Shown: positions 1-8,860 of the stretch, one piece after another | Layout: every line of letters begins with the position of its first letter | Position numbering within the stretch: position 1 is the stretch's first letter | Source of the DNA: Klebsiella aerogenes | GTDB taxonomy: Bacteria; Pseudomonadota; Gammaproteobacteria; Enterobacterales; Enterobacteriaceae | DNA length: 64,000 bases | Reading direction: 5' to 3' | Assembly (NCBI GenBank): GCA_029027985.1 | Contig: CP119076.1 | Location: 1,364,001-1,428,000 of the forward strand | Program-made: the position numbers and the translations under genes | Notes under the pieces: generated by a model | Databases searched by the model: none | Seen by the model: the letters and a program-made list of their open reading frames with translations, nothing else | Told to the model about the DNA's origin: nothing

Positions 1-19
1 CCATTCATGAATAAAAAAT

Positions 20-946
20 ATGAATTACTCGCTACGCCAGTTAAAAGTCTTTGTCACCGTTGCCAGGGCGCGCAGCTTCAGCCGGGCCGGGGAAATTATT
101 GGCCTCAGCCAGTCGGCGGTTAGCCATAGCGTTAAGGAGCTGGAGCATCAAACCGGGGTACGCCTGCTCGACCGAACGACGCGTGAAGTGGTGCTCACCG
201 AAGCTGGCCATCAATTGGCGGGCAAGCTTGAGCGGTTGCTGGATGAACTGCACGTTACCCTCCGCGAAGCGGGGCGGGTAGGGCAGCAATTGAGCGGAAC
301 CGTGCGGGTCGCCGCCAGCCAGACTATCTCAGCGCACCTGATCCCCCAATGCATTGCCGAGAGTAACCGGCGCTATCCAGATATCCGCTTTGTGCTGCAC
401 GACCGTCCTCAGCAGTGGGTTCTTGAAAGTATTCGTCAAGGCGACGTGGATTTTGGCATCGTCATTGACCCCGGTGCGGTCAGTGATTTGCAGTGTGAGA
501 CCGTGCTGTCGGAACCGTTCTTTTTACTATGCAGAAATGACCATCCGTTTGCAGAATTAGCGAACGTTGACTGGCAAGCGCTTCAGGGAGCGAAACTGGT
601 TTTACAGGACTATGCGTCCGGTAGCCGTATGCTGATTGATGCGGCACTTCGCTTACATCAGATTGAGGCGGATATTGTGCAGGAAATTGGTCATCCGGCG
701 ACGCTGTTTCCCATGGTCACCGCAGGTATTGGCATTAGCATTATTCCGGCACTGGCGCTGCCGCTGCCAGAAGGCAGCCCGCTGGTGGTGAAGCGGTTGG
801 ATCCGGGTGTCGAGCGCCAGCTGATGCTGGCACGGCGTAAAAAGCGTTCGCTATCTACCGCCGCGCAAGCGTTGTGGGATGTGGTGCGGGAGCAGGGGCA
901 ATGCTTGATGGATGAACGTTTGCAGGATCCACTATATCGAATATAA
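20..946 (+). CDS. yfeR: LysR-family transcriptional regulator YfeR
   Basis: A 308-residue LysR-type regulator. The N-terminal winged helix-turn-helix (about residues 4-63, containing [20 protein letters not shown]) is followed by a periplasmic-binding-like effector domain (about 90-295, starting at [17 protein letters not shown]). Length and sequence match E. coli YfeR, a regulator linked in Salmonella to low-osmolarity growth and to the divergent gene yfeH; that role is family knowledge, and yfeH would lie outside the left edge. The ATG at 20 starts the conserved MNYSLRQL end. Downstream, where E. coli carries yfeN and the xap genes, this genome has fimbrial operons, so yfeR marks the left border of an accessory insertion. 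Confidence 0.93.
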   Translation: MNYSLRQLKVFVTVARARSFSRAGEIIGLSQSAVSHSVKELEHQTGVRLLDRTTREVVLTEAGHQLAGKLERLLDELHVTLREAGRVGQQLSGTVRVAASQTISAHLIPQCIAESNRRYPDIRFVLHDRPQQWVLESIRQGDVDFGIVIDPGAVSDLQCETVLSEPFFLLCRNDHPFAELANVDWQALQGAKLVLQDYASGSRMLIDAALRLHQIEADIVQEIGHPATLFPMVTAGIGISIIPALALPLPEGSPLVVKRLDPGVERQLMLARRKKRSLSTAAQALWDVVREQGQCLMDERLQDPLYRI

Positions 947-985
947 ACATCAATACGATCGCGACCCAACGTCTCCGCAATAAAT

Positions 986-1027
986 TGTCCAATGCTGGAC
1001 TATATTCTAAAAATAAATCTGTCTGAA
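986..1027. promoter_or_regulatory. Candidate operator/promoter block upstream of fimbrial operon 1
   Basis: An inverted repeat, GTCCA-ATGC-TGGAC (987-1000), is followed by an AT-rich tract ending in GTCTGAA. Nearly the same arrangement (palindrome, TAAAAA, AAAT, TGTCTGAA) lies upstream of the second pilin gene at 7353-7395. Conservation of a palindrome plus its AT-rich flank in front of two otherwise different pilin genes suggests a common regulator site. The protein that binds it is not known from sequence. Confidence 0.5.
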
Positions 1028-1148
1028 AAAAAACAACAGATGTATCGTATAAACAATTTATTATGCACCCATAAATACCATTCATTGTTGGCGTGAATAA
1101 TAAATATTGTATTGTTTTTAGAAATGAATAAATCAAATGGAGTTGTAT

Positions 1149-1736
1149 ATGAAATTTAAGAAATTAATATTAGTTGGCGGGGCGTTATCACTGAGTTTAC
1201 TTAACGTGTCTATCGCTTCGGCAACCAATACCATCACCTTTACCGGTTCGATTGACGCGGTAACCTGTGACGTCGAATTGCACGACAGTCATGACGCAGT
1301 GGTAGGTACTGGTGGCTCTGGAGATATTACCTTGCTAGCTGGTCACGCGAAGGACCTGACAGCGCCTCAGAGCTCGACCGACCCAGAATATTTTTCTATT
1401 GTTGCGAAGAACTGCGATTTTGGTGACACCACGAAGACAAAAATGTACCCGAGATTTACAAGTGATAACAGCGACAATGCGGGCTATTTGAATAACACCG
1501 CGACTACTGGCGGCGCCACGAATGTGCAATTAGGCATTTATGATCATACTGGCGCCCTGGTGAAAATTGGTGATACTACGGCGCAAGCTGCCAGTACATC
1601 AGGAAAAGTCGATATTGACACGACTGAAGGCGCGCAAATGGTCATGAAATATAGCGTTCGCTACTACAGTGCGGCGGGTGGGGCATCGGAAGGCGCGGTT
1701 ACCAGCACAGTTAATTATGATTTAACCTACGAGTAA
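1149..1736 (+). CDS. Fimbrial major subunit (type 1 family pilin), operon 1
   Basis: A secreted pilin of 195 residues. The signal peptide runs to about A25 (cleavage before TNTITF). The conserved pilin cysteine pair is C40 (DAVTC) and C89 (AKNC), and the C-terminus carries alternating hydrophobic residues ending in NYDLTYE, as expected for the strand donated in chaperone-usher assembly. The start at 1149 has GGAG six bases upstream; an in-frame ATG at 1137 lacks this. It is the first gene of a four-gene operon with no minor subunit genes, so the shaft is probably built from this protein alone with a tip adhesin (5140-6375). It resembles the pilin at 46428-46994, especially in the C-terminal strand region. 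Confidence 0.9.
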   Translation: MKFKKLILVGGALSLSLLNVSIASATNTITFTGSIDAVTCDVELHDSHDAVVGTGGSGDITLLAGHAKDLTAPQSSTDPEYFSIVAKNCDFGDTTKTKMYPRFTSDNSDNAGYLNNTATTGGATNVQLGIYDHTGALVKIGDTTAQAASTSGKVDIDTTEGAQMVMKYSVRYYSAAGGASEGAVTSTVNYDLTYE

Positions 1737-1778
1737 GTAATATCATTCACTTCCCTGATTGACTTTGAGTTTTTATTT

Positions 1779-2510
1779 ATGAGAATCATACGTAATATTG
1801 GCAGTAAATCTTCACTGGCGTGCCTGGTATTTATTTCAGCGGTGTTATTCAGCGCGGATACTTGCGCCAGTATTGTTGTTGATGGCACCAGGGTGATATA
1901 TCAGGGAAGTAAAAATGAAGTGACGGTGAATGTCACCAACAAAAATAAAGCGCCGGTTTTAATTCAAAGCTGGATCGATCGTGGTGATGAGCAAGCGGCA
2001 CCGGAAAAAATTTCAGTGCCGTTTGTGCTCACTCCGCCCATCAACAGGGTTGAGCCGAATAATAGCCAGACGATACGTATCAGCTACACCGGCGTTCCCG
2101 CACTACCTACCGACAAAGAGTCCGTTTTTTGGCTGAATATCCTTGAGGTTCCTTCCAAAGCGAAAAACAGCGGTGAGGTAAAACAGAAACTTAATGTGGT
2201 ATTCCGCACCCGAATTAAGCTTTTTTATCGTCCGGAAGGGCTGGAAGGCGACAGTATCAGTGCGGTGGATGAACTGCACTGGCGCCTGAACAACAGTAAC
2301 GTCATGGTGATTAATAATTCAAAATATAATATTTCACTGCTGAATATTAGTTACCAGGGTAAAGGCGTTAATAGCGAAGTCAAAGGCAAGATGATTGCCC
2401 CCGGGGAATCACAAACCTATCCGTTAAAAAATACGGGCAGCATTAGCAACCTGTCATTTAGTACCGTCAATGATTATGGCGCTTTAGTTAACCACAAAGC
2501 GAAAAGTTAA
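1779..2510 (+). CDS. Periplasmic fimbrial chaperone (PapD-like), operon 1
   Basis: A 243-residue PapD-family chaperone that folds pilus subunits in the periplasm by donor-strand complementation. The signal peptide ends near A30. The invariant cleft pair is visible: the Arg of GTRVIY (R38) and the Lys of RTRIKLFYRP (about K147). Typical motifs include LIQSWID, a proline-rich VLTPPINRVEP segment and ESVFWLNILEVP. The C-terminal domain ends in a short basic tail. It lies 42 bases after the pilin gene and 29 bases before the usher gene. It is strongly similar to the operon 3 chaperone (47063-47746) and more distant from the operon 2 one. Confidence 0.94.
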   Translation: MRIIRNIGSKSSLACLVFISAVLFSADTCASIVVDGTRVIYQGSKNEVTVNVTNKNKAPVLIQSWIDRGDEQAAPEKISVPFVLTPPINRVEPNNSQTIRISYTGVPALPTDKESVFWLNILEVPSKAKNSGEVKQKLNVVFRTRIKLFYRPEGLEGDSISAVDELHWRLNNSNVMVINNSKYNISLLNISYQGKGVNSEVKGKMIAPGESQTYPLKNTGSISNLSFSTVNDYGALVNHKAKS

Positions 2511-2539
2511 TTTCTGCTGACAAGGACGTTGGTGGCTTT

Positions 2540-5131
2540 ATGATGATAAATGGAGGCAGCTTTTCTCGCATTCACCTGTATTGTCTTTCCGCGTTTATTC
2601 TGTTCTCGCCTTATTGTGCCAGCGGCAGTGAAATTAGCAGTGCGGCCACCGGTGAGAAAAATACAGAAACATCAGTAGAACCTGCCACAGAAGAAGCCGT
2701 GGAGTTCGATCCGCAGTTGTTACGTCAGGAAAGAAATTCGCAGGCTATTGATGTCAGCCGTTTTGCCTATGGCGCGAGCGTGATGCCGGGAAAATACCGC
2801 ATTGATATTCTGGTCAATCAACAACCTGTTGCTCATGACGAGGTGGTATTTACGGAAGGCCATAACAAAATTGTGACACCGTGTTTAACCCCCAAAATAG
2901 TTAAGCTCATCAAACTCAATGTCGAGAAACTGCCGTTTGACAGCCGGGAAGATATAACGGCACCAGGGGCCTGTACCGATCTGGCGCATCTGCTGCCGGG
3001 TGCCAGCGTTAAGTTTAATGCGGACAAACAGCAGCTTGATATTAATGTGCCGCAAATCTACATGCAGCACATTTCACGGGGCAGCGTGGATCCGGCAATG
3101 TGGGACAGCGGCGTACCGGCGCTGATGCTGGGTTACTATATGAATGGCTATGAGTCGCATTATGACAATGCGGAAACGTCCCGTTCATTCTATTCCTCTC
3201 TCAATGCCGGGCTGAATATTGGCAAATGGTATCTCCGGCACAACGGCTCGTATAACTGGGATCAGGACGCCGGGGGCCATTATCAGAGCAGCAATACTTA
3301 TTTGCAGCGCGATACAGAATTTGTGAATGGCCGCCTCTATCTGGGGCAGTACTACACGTCCGGGCAGATGTTTAATTCGCTCTCGTTTACCGGCGCGCAG
3401 CTGGCCACCGACGATCGCATGCTACCGGCCTCGCAGCGGGGCTATGCGCCGGAAATCCGGGGGGTGGCGAAAACCAATGCTAAAGTCACGGTGCGTCAGT
3501 CGGGAAATATCATCTATCAGACCACCGTTGCGCCGGGGGCCTTCCTCATCGACGACTTAGGGCCGACCGGTTATGGCGGCGATCTGGATGTGACCGTTGA
3601 CGAGGCGGATGGCTCATCTCAACAATACACTGTCCCGTATTCTTCGCTGGCGCTGTCGCTACGGCCCGGTGCGCAGCAGTTTACCGCCACGGTTGGTGAG
3701 CTGCGTAATTACTACAGTACATCCGAAACGCCGCGCTTCCTGGAAACCACCTGGATGCGTGGTATCACCAATATCCTGACCACCTATGCCGGGGTTCAGT
3801 ACAGCGAGGATTATCAGGCGGGGCTGATTGGCGGTGCGGTGGGAACGCCTGTCGGCGCGATCAGCGTCGATGTCACCCAGGCACGTAGCCACCTCGGCGG
3901 CGAAGCGGGCGATTTATCCGGGCAAAGTTACCGCGTTAACTACAGCAAACTGATTGATGCCACTAACAGTAACATCACCATCTCGACCTATCGCTATTCC
4001 AGCTCCGGCTATATGGACTTCCAGACCGCGGTGCAGACACGCGACGCCATTCATCATGGCGACAGCCCGGACACCGTCTGGCGATCAAAGAACCAGTTCT
4101 GGGTTAGCCTGAACCAGGGGCTGCCGGCAGGCCTGGGTAATCTGTATATCAGCGCATCGGTGCAGAATTACTGGAATGACGGCGGCGGCTATGACACGCA
4201 GTACCAGGCAGGGTACTCCAACAGCTATAAATGGCTGAACTACAGCATCAACGCCAGCCGAAATAAGAGCGGAAATGGTGTGGACCAGACCAGTTGGTAT
4301 CTGATGTTGTCAATGCCCCTCTGGCCGGGCCACGCTAAAGCGCCGTATGTCAGTATGCGTTACAACAACGACAGCGATGGCAACCAGGGCGAGCAGGCGA
4401 CCCTTTCCGGCTCACTCGGGGATGATAACCAGTATGGTTATAGCATCAGCGGCAGCCATGATGACTATTCCGGCAGCTCCGGCAGCGTGAGCGGCTCGTG
4501 GTCAGGCAGCAAAGCGACGCTCAACGGCAGCTACAGTACCGGTAAGGGCTATAGCAGTTCATCCGCCGGGATGTCCGGGGGGATGGTGATTCACTCCGGT
4601 GGCGTGACGTTCTCACCGTCGAACAGCGATAGCTATGCCCTGATTGAGGCGAAAGGGGCAGAGGGGGCGCGGGTGTCCGGCAGTTCTGGTTCTACGATAG
4701 ATTCATCGGGTTATGCGCTGGCGCCGTCGCTGATGCCTTATCAGCAAAACCATGTCTCCATTGACCCGCAGGGTTCTGACTTAGGCGTGGAGTTCGAAAA
4801 CACCGCGAAGGATGTGGTGCCGCGGGACGGGGCGGTGGTCAAAGTGAAGTTTAATACCCGTACCGGCACGCCGCTGCTGATCGTTTCCACCTGGAATGGG
4901 GAGCCGTTGCCGTTCGGGGCCGATATTTTTGATGATGATAATACGCATATCGGTGCGGTATCACAGGGTGGGGTGATATACGTGAAAGTGAGTAAAGCGA
5001 AAGGCCGGTTAACCGTGAAATGGGGCGAGGATAACCGCAGCCAGTGTCAGGTGGCGTATACGCTGGATGCCTCCGATCCGAATAAGAACAGCAAAAATGC
5101 GATTCAGCGTTTTAGCAGTGTGTGCCAGTAG
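2540..5131 (+). CDS. Outer-membrane fimbrial usher, operon 1
   Basis: An 863-residue usher (FimD/PapC family) forming the outer-membrane pore through which subunits are assembled and exported. After the signal peptide (about 1-29) comes the N-terminal chaperone-binding domain (FDPQLLRQERNSQAIDVSRF). The 24-strand barrel contains the plug segment (DDRMLPASQRGYAPEIRG, then GAFLIDDLGPTGYGGDLDV). The C-terminal domains end in the usual cysteine pair (QCQVAY and SSVCQ). Length is normal for the family. ATG codons at 2540 and 2543 are both possible starts. The stop codon lies nine bases before the adhesin ATG, so the two are translated together. Confidence 0.95.
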   Translation: MMINGGSFSRIHLYCLSAFILFSPYCASGSEISSAATGEKNTETSVEPATEEAVEFDPQLLRQERNSQAIDVSRFAYGASVMPGKYRIDILVNQQPVAHDEVVFTEGHNKIVTPCLTPKIVKLIKLNVEKLPFDSREDITAPGACTDLAHLLPGASVKFNADKQQLDINVPQIYMQHISRGSVDPAMWDSGVPALMLGYYMNGYESHYDNAETSRSFYSSLNAGLNIGKWYLRHNGSYNWDQDAGGHYQSSNTYLQRDTEFVNGRLYLGQYYTSGQMFNSLSFTGAQLATDDRMLPASQRGYAPEIRGVAKTNAKVTVRQSGNIIYQTTVAPGAFLIDDLGPTGYGGDLDVTVDEADGSSQQYTVPYSSLALSLRPGAQQFTATVGELRNYYSTSETPRFLETTWMRGITNILTTYAGVQYSEDYQAGLIGGAVGTPVGAISVDVTQARSHLGGEAGDLSGQSYRVNYSKLIDATNSNITISTYRYSSSGYMDFQTAVQTRDAIHHGDSPDTVWRSKNQFWVSLNQGLPAGLGNLYISASVQNYWNDGGGYDTQYQAGYSNSYKWLNYSINASRNKSGNGVDQTSWYLMLSMPLWPGHAKAPYVSMRYNNDSDGNQGEQATLSGSLGDDNQYGYSISGSHDDYSGSSGSVSGSWSGSKATLNGSYSTGKGYSSSSAGMSGGMVIHSGGVTFSPSNSDSYALIEAKGAEGARVSGSSGSTIDSSGYALAPSLMPYQQNHVSIDPQGSDLGVEFENTAKDVVPRDGAVVKVKFNTRTGTPLLIVSTWNGEPLPFGADIFDDDNTHIGAVSQGGVIYVKVSKAKGRLTVKWGEDNRSQCQVAYTLDASDPNKNSKNAIQRFSSVCQ

Positions 5132-5139
5132 AGGAAGTT

Positions 5140-6375
5140 ATGTCTTTTAATAAAATGTTTTTTGTGAAGATTATATTTTTAGTTTTTTTCTTTCATGCTG
5201 AATCGGTATTTGCAGCGTCCATTGATTGTGAGCCCACAGATGATCCATGGTCCAAAATTCATGTTCCCTTTGAACTTATGCCTTCGGATATAAAAATTAC
5301 AGTTGGGACAAGTATACCTGACTATACTGCACTTTATACGTTCAAATCGGTGGCTGTATTGAATGCGTCGGCTAACTGTACGGGAGGGCTTTATAGTGAT
5401 TTGGGCATGTTATCAAGCCCAACCTTAATCACCAATAAATCTGGTAATAATATATTTCCGACAAATGTCCCAGGTATTGGTGTTTCGGTAAGTGATCCTG
5501 TTCATGCTAATTTTTCGTATAAGGCTTTCCCAAATATTCATGGGGGTACTGGTAGGTATGCGTCCGGTAATGTTATGTATGTTGATGTTACCTTTTGGAA
5601 GGTTCCCGGAATTATTCCTTTGGCTTCAGGTCCTATTACAGTAACAGGACCTGAAATGGCTATCTTTCTTGATGATTTCGGTTATACGCTGACAAGCCAG
5701 TACCCTGAACGAATTGTCTCAATTTACTCAGAAGGTGGTGGGGGGAATGGTAAGGCATACGTTTCAGGTTCCCGTATACTCACAGCATCATTTATCTTTC
5801 AGCCAGGAACGTGCAATGTTCAGGGTGATAACGTCAATGTTGATATGGGGAAATATGATGGCTTGAACGGCCATTCGGACTGGAAGGATGCAAGCTTTCA
5901 TTTGGTTTGCCCGGATGGTTACGGCTACGGAGGCACCTACGATACTAAACAATTAGACCCACATTCTAATTATTATAATATCTCACCGGGTGGGTCATAC
6001 ACCGCGAATAATCAACTAAATGGTCGCGTTCAGGTTAAAATTATCCCTTTAAATAGTGAAGTGATTGACGCAAACCGGGGCATTATCGCGCTTGATGGCA
6101 GCGGTGCTCAGGGTTATGGCATTCAGCTGGCATGGGGAGATTACAGCACACAAACGACCGGCGATGATCCTGCCTCCCCGGTCATATTAGGGACCCCGGT
6201 AGATGCAAATACGCTGAACTCAGCATTTAGCAAGAACAGTACGCCCATTGGTGGCAATGCTTTTACTGGCGGGGATAACACCATCAAAATGGCGGCGCGT
6301 TATGTCCGAACGACAGGAGATGCCATGTATGGCTCCGCGAACGCCATCGTGCAGGTGATTGCGAATTACCAATAA
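5140..6375 (+). CDS. Fimbrial tip adhesin, operon 1
   Basis: A 411-residue two-domain secreted protein in the usual adhesin position after the usher. A signal peptide (ending near FAAS) is followed by an unfamiliar N-terminal receptor-binding-like half and, from about residue 215 (SFIFQPGTCNVQG), a C-terminal pilin domain ending in VQVIANYQ. The start at 5140 is chosen because GAGGAAG lies immediately upstream; an earlier ATG at 5122 overlaps the usher. The first half is more AT-rich than the usher, a common sign of diversification or transfer in adhesins. The ligand cannot be predicted from sequence. Confidence 0.85.
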   Translation: MSFNKMFFVKIIFLVFFFHAESVFAASIDCEPTDDPWSKIHVPFELMPSDIKITVGTSIPDYTALYTFKSVAVLNASANCTGGLYSDLGMLSSPTLITNKSGNNIFPTNVPGIGVSVSDPVHANFSYKAFPNIHGGTGRYASGNVMYVDVTFWKVPGIIPLASGPITVTGPEMAIFLDDFGYTLTSQYPERIVSIYSEGGGGNGKAYVSGSRILTASFIFQPGTCNVQGDNVNVDMGKYDGLNGHSDWKDASFHLVCPDGYGYGGTYDTKQLDPHSNYYNISPGGSYTANNQLNGRVQVKIIPLNSEVIDANRGIIALDGSGAQGYGIQLAWGDYSTQTTGDDPASPVILGTPVDANTLNSAFSKNSTPIGGNAFTGGDNTIKMAARYVRTTGDAMYGSANAIVQVIANYQ

Positions 6376-6474
6376 ACAGCATCCGTGATTCCTGAAAAAT
6401 CGGGGGATAGGTTTCCGTATGGTGACATGACCAGCGGCACGGTTCCGATTGCCTTATCGAAACCTCCACTAAAC

Positions 6475-6522
6475 ACGCATCGATTCTGCTGCCAGCCGCT
6501 GCGAGGCAGAGATCCGATGCGT
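6475..6522. other. Imperfect long hairpin downstream of fimbrial operon 1
   Basis: ACGCATCG (6475-6482) pairs with CGATGCGT (6515-6522), and inner arms around TCTGCTGCC and GGCAGAGA extend the stem. There is no T-run after it, so it is not a standard intrinsic terminator; it may protect the 3' end of the operon 1 mRNA or act with Rho. Confidence 0.4.
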
Positions 6523-6570
6523 AATGAATGCTATTTCTGAATGGCGCTGCTTTATTATCCCAAAGTGTTT

Positions 6571-6598
6571 TATAATGTCGATGAACCATGGGTTCATC
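6571..6598 (+). promoter_or_regulatory. Candidate promoter and overlapping palindrome before the fimbrial regulator gene
   Basis: A perfect TATAAT (6571-6576) is followed at once by an inverted repeat GATGAACC-ATG-GGTTCATC (6580-6598), about 45 bases ahead of the regulator start. The -35 region is poor. A perfect 8-base-arm palindrome over the expected transcription start fits autoregulation of the downstream gene; this is inference. Confidence 0.45.
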
Positions 6599-6641
6599 AG
6601 TTTCGCCCAACATTTTAAAATACCTATAATTCGGGGTGATG

Positions 6642-7265
6642 ATGAGTAGCCAGCTACCGAACATTCGTAAGAGCAAACCAACAAAAGACATTGCAGATAT
6701 CATTGATGCCCTGAAAGATAGAGTAAAAGTGCGGCATGGGCAGAAGAACAGGCGAGTTTCTCTTAATTTCCAGGGTAAAAAACAGGTCATCCTGTTAATC
6801 GAGGGTCATATCTCCCTGGCCCGACAGCAGGATTTAAGAACGCTATCGACCATGCGAGCACCTGTTGTGCTGGGGACGGGGGTGCCAGAGGACCAGGCCG
6901 ATTATTTCATAATCCGGGCCATCAGCGAAATTAAGTATGCCCTGATACCCATTGAACTTTTCAATCAATACCTTGAAGAGTTCAATCTGTGGAAGCAACA
7001 GACGGCTAATTTGACCTGGATGCTAATGTCTTATCATCTATACAACAATGTATTGATAAATAATGATCATAACAAGACAGCCCGTATTCTCCTGGATGCG
7101 CTTTACAAGGAACCAGAAATCGTACGAGCTAACACGACGGTGCTGGCCTATCTCCAGGAGCGAACCTTGCTCTCCCGTAGCTGGATTATGCGGTTTATTT
7201 CCGACCTCAAGAAATCAGGCTATCTTGAAACAAAGAAGGGTATCCTGATTAAAATAAATAAGTGA
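6642..7265 (+). CDS. IprA/YaiV-like winged-helix transcriptional regulator
   Basis: A protein of about 207 residues with an N-terminal CRP-like beta-roll (about 30-110; RRVSLNFQGKKQVILLIEGH) and a C-terminal winged helix (about 145-207; ERTLLSRSWIMRFISDLKKS, then GYLETKKGILIKINK). The layout resembles the enterobacterial IprA/YaiV family, whose members influence oxidative-stress resistance and often lie beside fimbrial genes. The residues that bind cAMP in CRP are not evident. GTG 6636, ATG 6639 and ATG 6642 are all possible starts; 6642 has the best spacing (five bases) from GGGG. It sits alone between two fimbrial operons, with a palindrome over its own promoter, and is the obvious local candidate to control both. 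Confidence 0.7.
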   Translation: MSSQLPNIRKSKPTKDIADIIDALKDRVKVRHGQKNRRVSLNFQGKKQVILLIEGHISLARQQDLRTLSTMRAPVVLGTGVPEDQADYFIIRAISEIKYALIPIELFNQYLEEFNLWKQQTANLTWMLMSYHLYNNVLINNDHNKTARILLDALYKEPEIVRANTTVLAYLQERTLLSRSWIMRFISDLKKSGYLETKKGILIKINK

Positions 7266-7352
7266 CGAATTCAACGTCATACGGGGCGCTTTGGCAAGAC
7301 CCGGTTGTTATTGGTCATCAACTCATCGGCATCATCATCGCCCGATTCGGGG

Positions 7353-7395
7353 AGTCCAACATTGGACTAAATTTTAAAAAATAAATGTGTCTGAA
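7353..7395. promoter_or_regulatory. Candidate operator/promoter block upstream of fimbrial operon 2
   Basis: A perfect inverted repeat, AGTCCAA-CA-TTGGACT (7353-7368), is followed by an AT-rich tract and TGTCTGAA. It matches the block at 986-1027 in front of operon 1. It lies about 80-125 bases upstream of the pilin start, where a promoter-proximal regulator site is expected. Confidence 0.5.
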
Positions 7396-7476
7396 GACAA
7401 GTTGCCAGGTTTATATTAAGAATGTCAGGTGTGAAGTATTATTTTATGATATTAGCAAAAGGAAAGGATTGCTTTT

Positions 7477-8040
7477 ATGAATATAAACTACAAAATACTG
7501 TCAGGTATATTGCTGGCATTAATATCAGGTCACGTTCTGGCCGAGGAAGATAATGCGGGCACCATCCACTTTAGCGGGGAAATTGTCAGCCCGTCTTGCA
7601 CGATGGAGGACGGCGATGTCTCATTGGGCACTATCGCGCCATCGTATTTTGACGTGTCGGGAAAAGAATCCGCAATGGTACCGTTTACCATTACGTTATC
7701 GGGGTGCCCGCTGGCAAGCGATGGTTTAGCTGCTGTTCAGCTAACGTTCAATGGTCCGACGGTCTCCGAGGATGTTAACTTGCTGGCGGTGAGCAAAATC
7801 TCCACCACTGCCGCTGGCGATGACGCTGCAACTGGTGTTGGTATTGCGTTGAGTGAGGATGGGAACGATAACGAACTGATACCAATGGACGGTAGTGAAG
7901 GGCATATCTGGGTTGGTTTGCCAACAGTCGATGGATCGAATGTGTCGGCAAATTTCAATGCGCGTTATAAGTCTTACTCCGCCACCGTAACGCCAGGGCC
8001 CGCAGATGCGGATATGACGGTCAATATTCTTTATCATTGA
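7477..8040 (+). CDS. Fimbrial major subunit, operon 2
   Basis: A secreted pilin of 187 residues. The signal peptide is about 1-22 (cleavage after VLA). The two conserved cysteines are C41 (SPSC) and C77 (LSGC), and the C-terminal strand ends in MTVNILYH. A strong purine-rich ribosome binding site (GGAAAGGA, 7461-7468) precedes the ATG. It opens the second four-gene chaperone-usher operon. Its sequence is clearly different from the operon 1 pilin even though the upstream regulatory block is shared. A long stem-loop (8092-8129) separates it from the chaperone gene. Confidence 0.88.
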   Translation: MNINYKILSGILLALISGHVLAEEDNAGTIHFSGEIVSPSCTMEDGDVSLGTIAPSYFDVSGKESAMVPFTITLSGCPLASDGLAAVQLTFNGPTVSEDVNLLAVSKISTTAAGDDAATGVGIALSEDGNDNELIPMDGSEGHIWVGLPTVDGSNVSANFNARYKSYSATVTPGPADADMTVNILYH

Positions 8041-8091
8041 TAAAAACAATAAATCGTCACCACACATTATCAAATGTTTTTTTGTTTCAGG

Positions 8092-8129
8092 AAAGATAAC
8101 GGCTTAATGATTCTTAAGTCGTTATCTTT
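8092..8129 (+). promoter_or_regulatory. Long stem-loop between pilin and chaperone genes, operon 2
   Basis: A 16-base stem (AAAGATAACGGCTTAA, 8092-8107, with TTAAGTCGTTATCTTT, 8114-8129, one G-T pair) closes a six-base loop and is followed by a T-rich stretch. It could partly terminate transcription or stabilise the pilin message, giving far more pilin than usher. The structure is seen directly; the role is inferred. Confidence 0.6.
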
Positions 8130-8165
8130 CTTATTTAAAACATTCATCCGGAATAAGCTTATATT

Positions 8166-8858
8166 ATGCGTATGCTGTTTCGTGCTTTATTATTTACCCC
8201 TATTTTTGTCGCCCCCTTTTGCGATGCGGCGGGCGTTCAGATTGGGCGTACGCGCGTTATTTATGACGCGAATAAAAAAGAGGTTTCACTTCCTCTGGTG
8301 AATAAAGACAGCGAGCTGCCGTGGCTGGTTCAATCCTGGACGGATACCGGCGATGGCAAGACCCGCGGGCCATTTATCGTCACCCCGCCGCTGTTTCGCC
8401 TTGATGCCCAAAAAGAACAAAGTTTGCGTATCGCGTGGAATGGTGCCGCGCTTCCGCTCGATCAAGAGTCACTGTTTTACCTGAACGTGCGCACGATCCC
8501 CGGCACCGCCAAAGAAGACCGCGACAAAAACGTGCTGCGGCTGAACTATAAAACCCGCCTGAAGCTGTTCTGGCGGCCTAAAACGTTATCCGGCACGCCC
8601 GGTGAAACATGCGAGAAGCTGCGCTTTGTCCGTCAGGGCAACCGGTTAACGGTCATCAATGACGGCGCGTTTTACAGCGTTTTCGACTCCCTGAAGCTTG
8701 GCAATGTCGCACTCAACAACGCGGATATGGTGGCGCCGAAATCCAGCGTCCAGCTGTCGATTCCTCAGAATGCGACCGAACATACTGCGCACTGGCGTTG
8801 TATTACCGATTACGGCAGCGCGTCCTCTCAGCACACCGCAGCGCTAAGCCAGGGGTAA
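8166..8858 (+). CDS. Periplasmic fimbrial chaperone (PapD-like), operon 2
   Basis: A 230-residue PapD-family chaperone. The signal peptide is about 1-22. The subunit-binding cleft residues appear as Arg of GRTRVIYD (R30) and Lys of TRLKLFWRP. The motifs WLVQSWTD, VTPPLFRLD and ESLFYLNVRTIP are typical. Two cysteines in the C-terminal domain (GETCEK and HWRCIT) could form the disulfide seen in some chaperones. The ribosome binding site is weak, and ATG codons at 8166 and 8172 are both possible. The stop codon touches the usher start (TAATG), indicating coupled translation. Confidence 0.92.
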   Translation: MRMLFRALLFTPIFVAPFCDAAGVQIGRTRVIYDANKKEVSLPLVNKDSELPWLVQSWTDTGDGKTRGPFIVTPPLFRLDAQKEQSLRIAWNGAALPLDQESLFYLNVRTIPGTAKEDRDKNVLRLNYKTRLKLFWRPKTLSGTPGETCEKLRFVRQGNRLTVINDGAFYSVFDSLKLGNVALNNADMVAPKSSVQLSIPQNATEHTAHWRCITDYGSASSQHTAALSQG

Positions 8859-8860
8859 TG

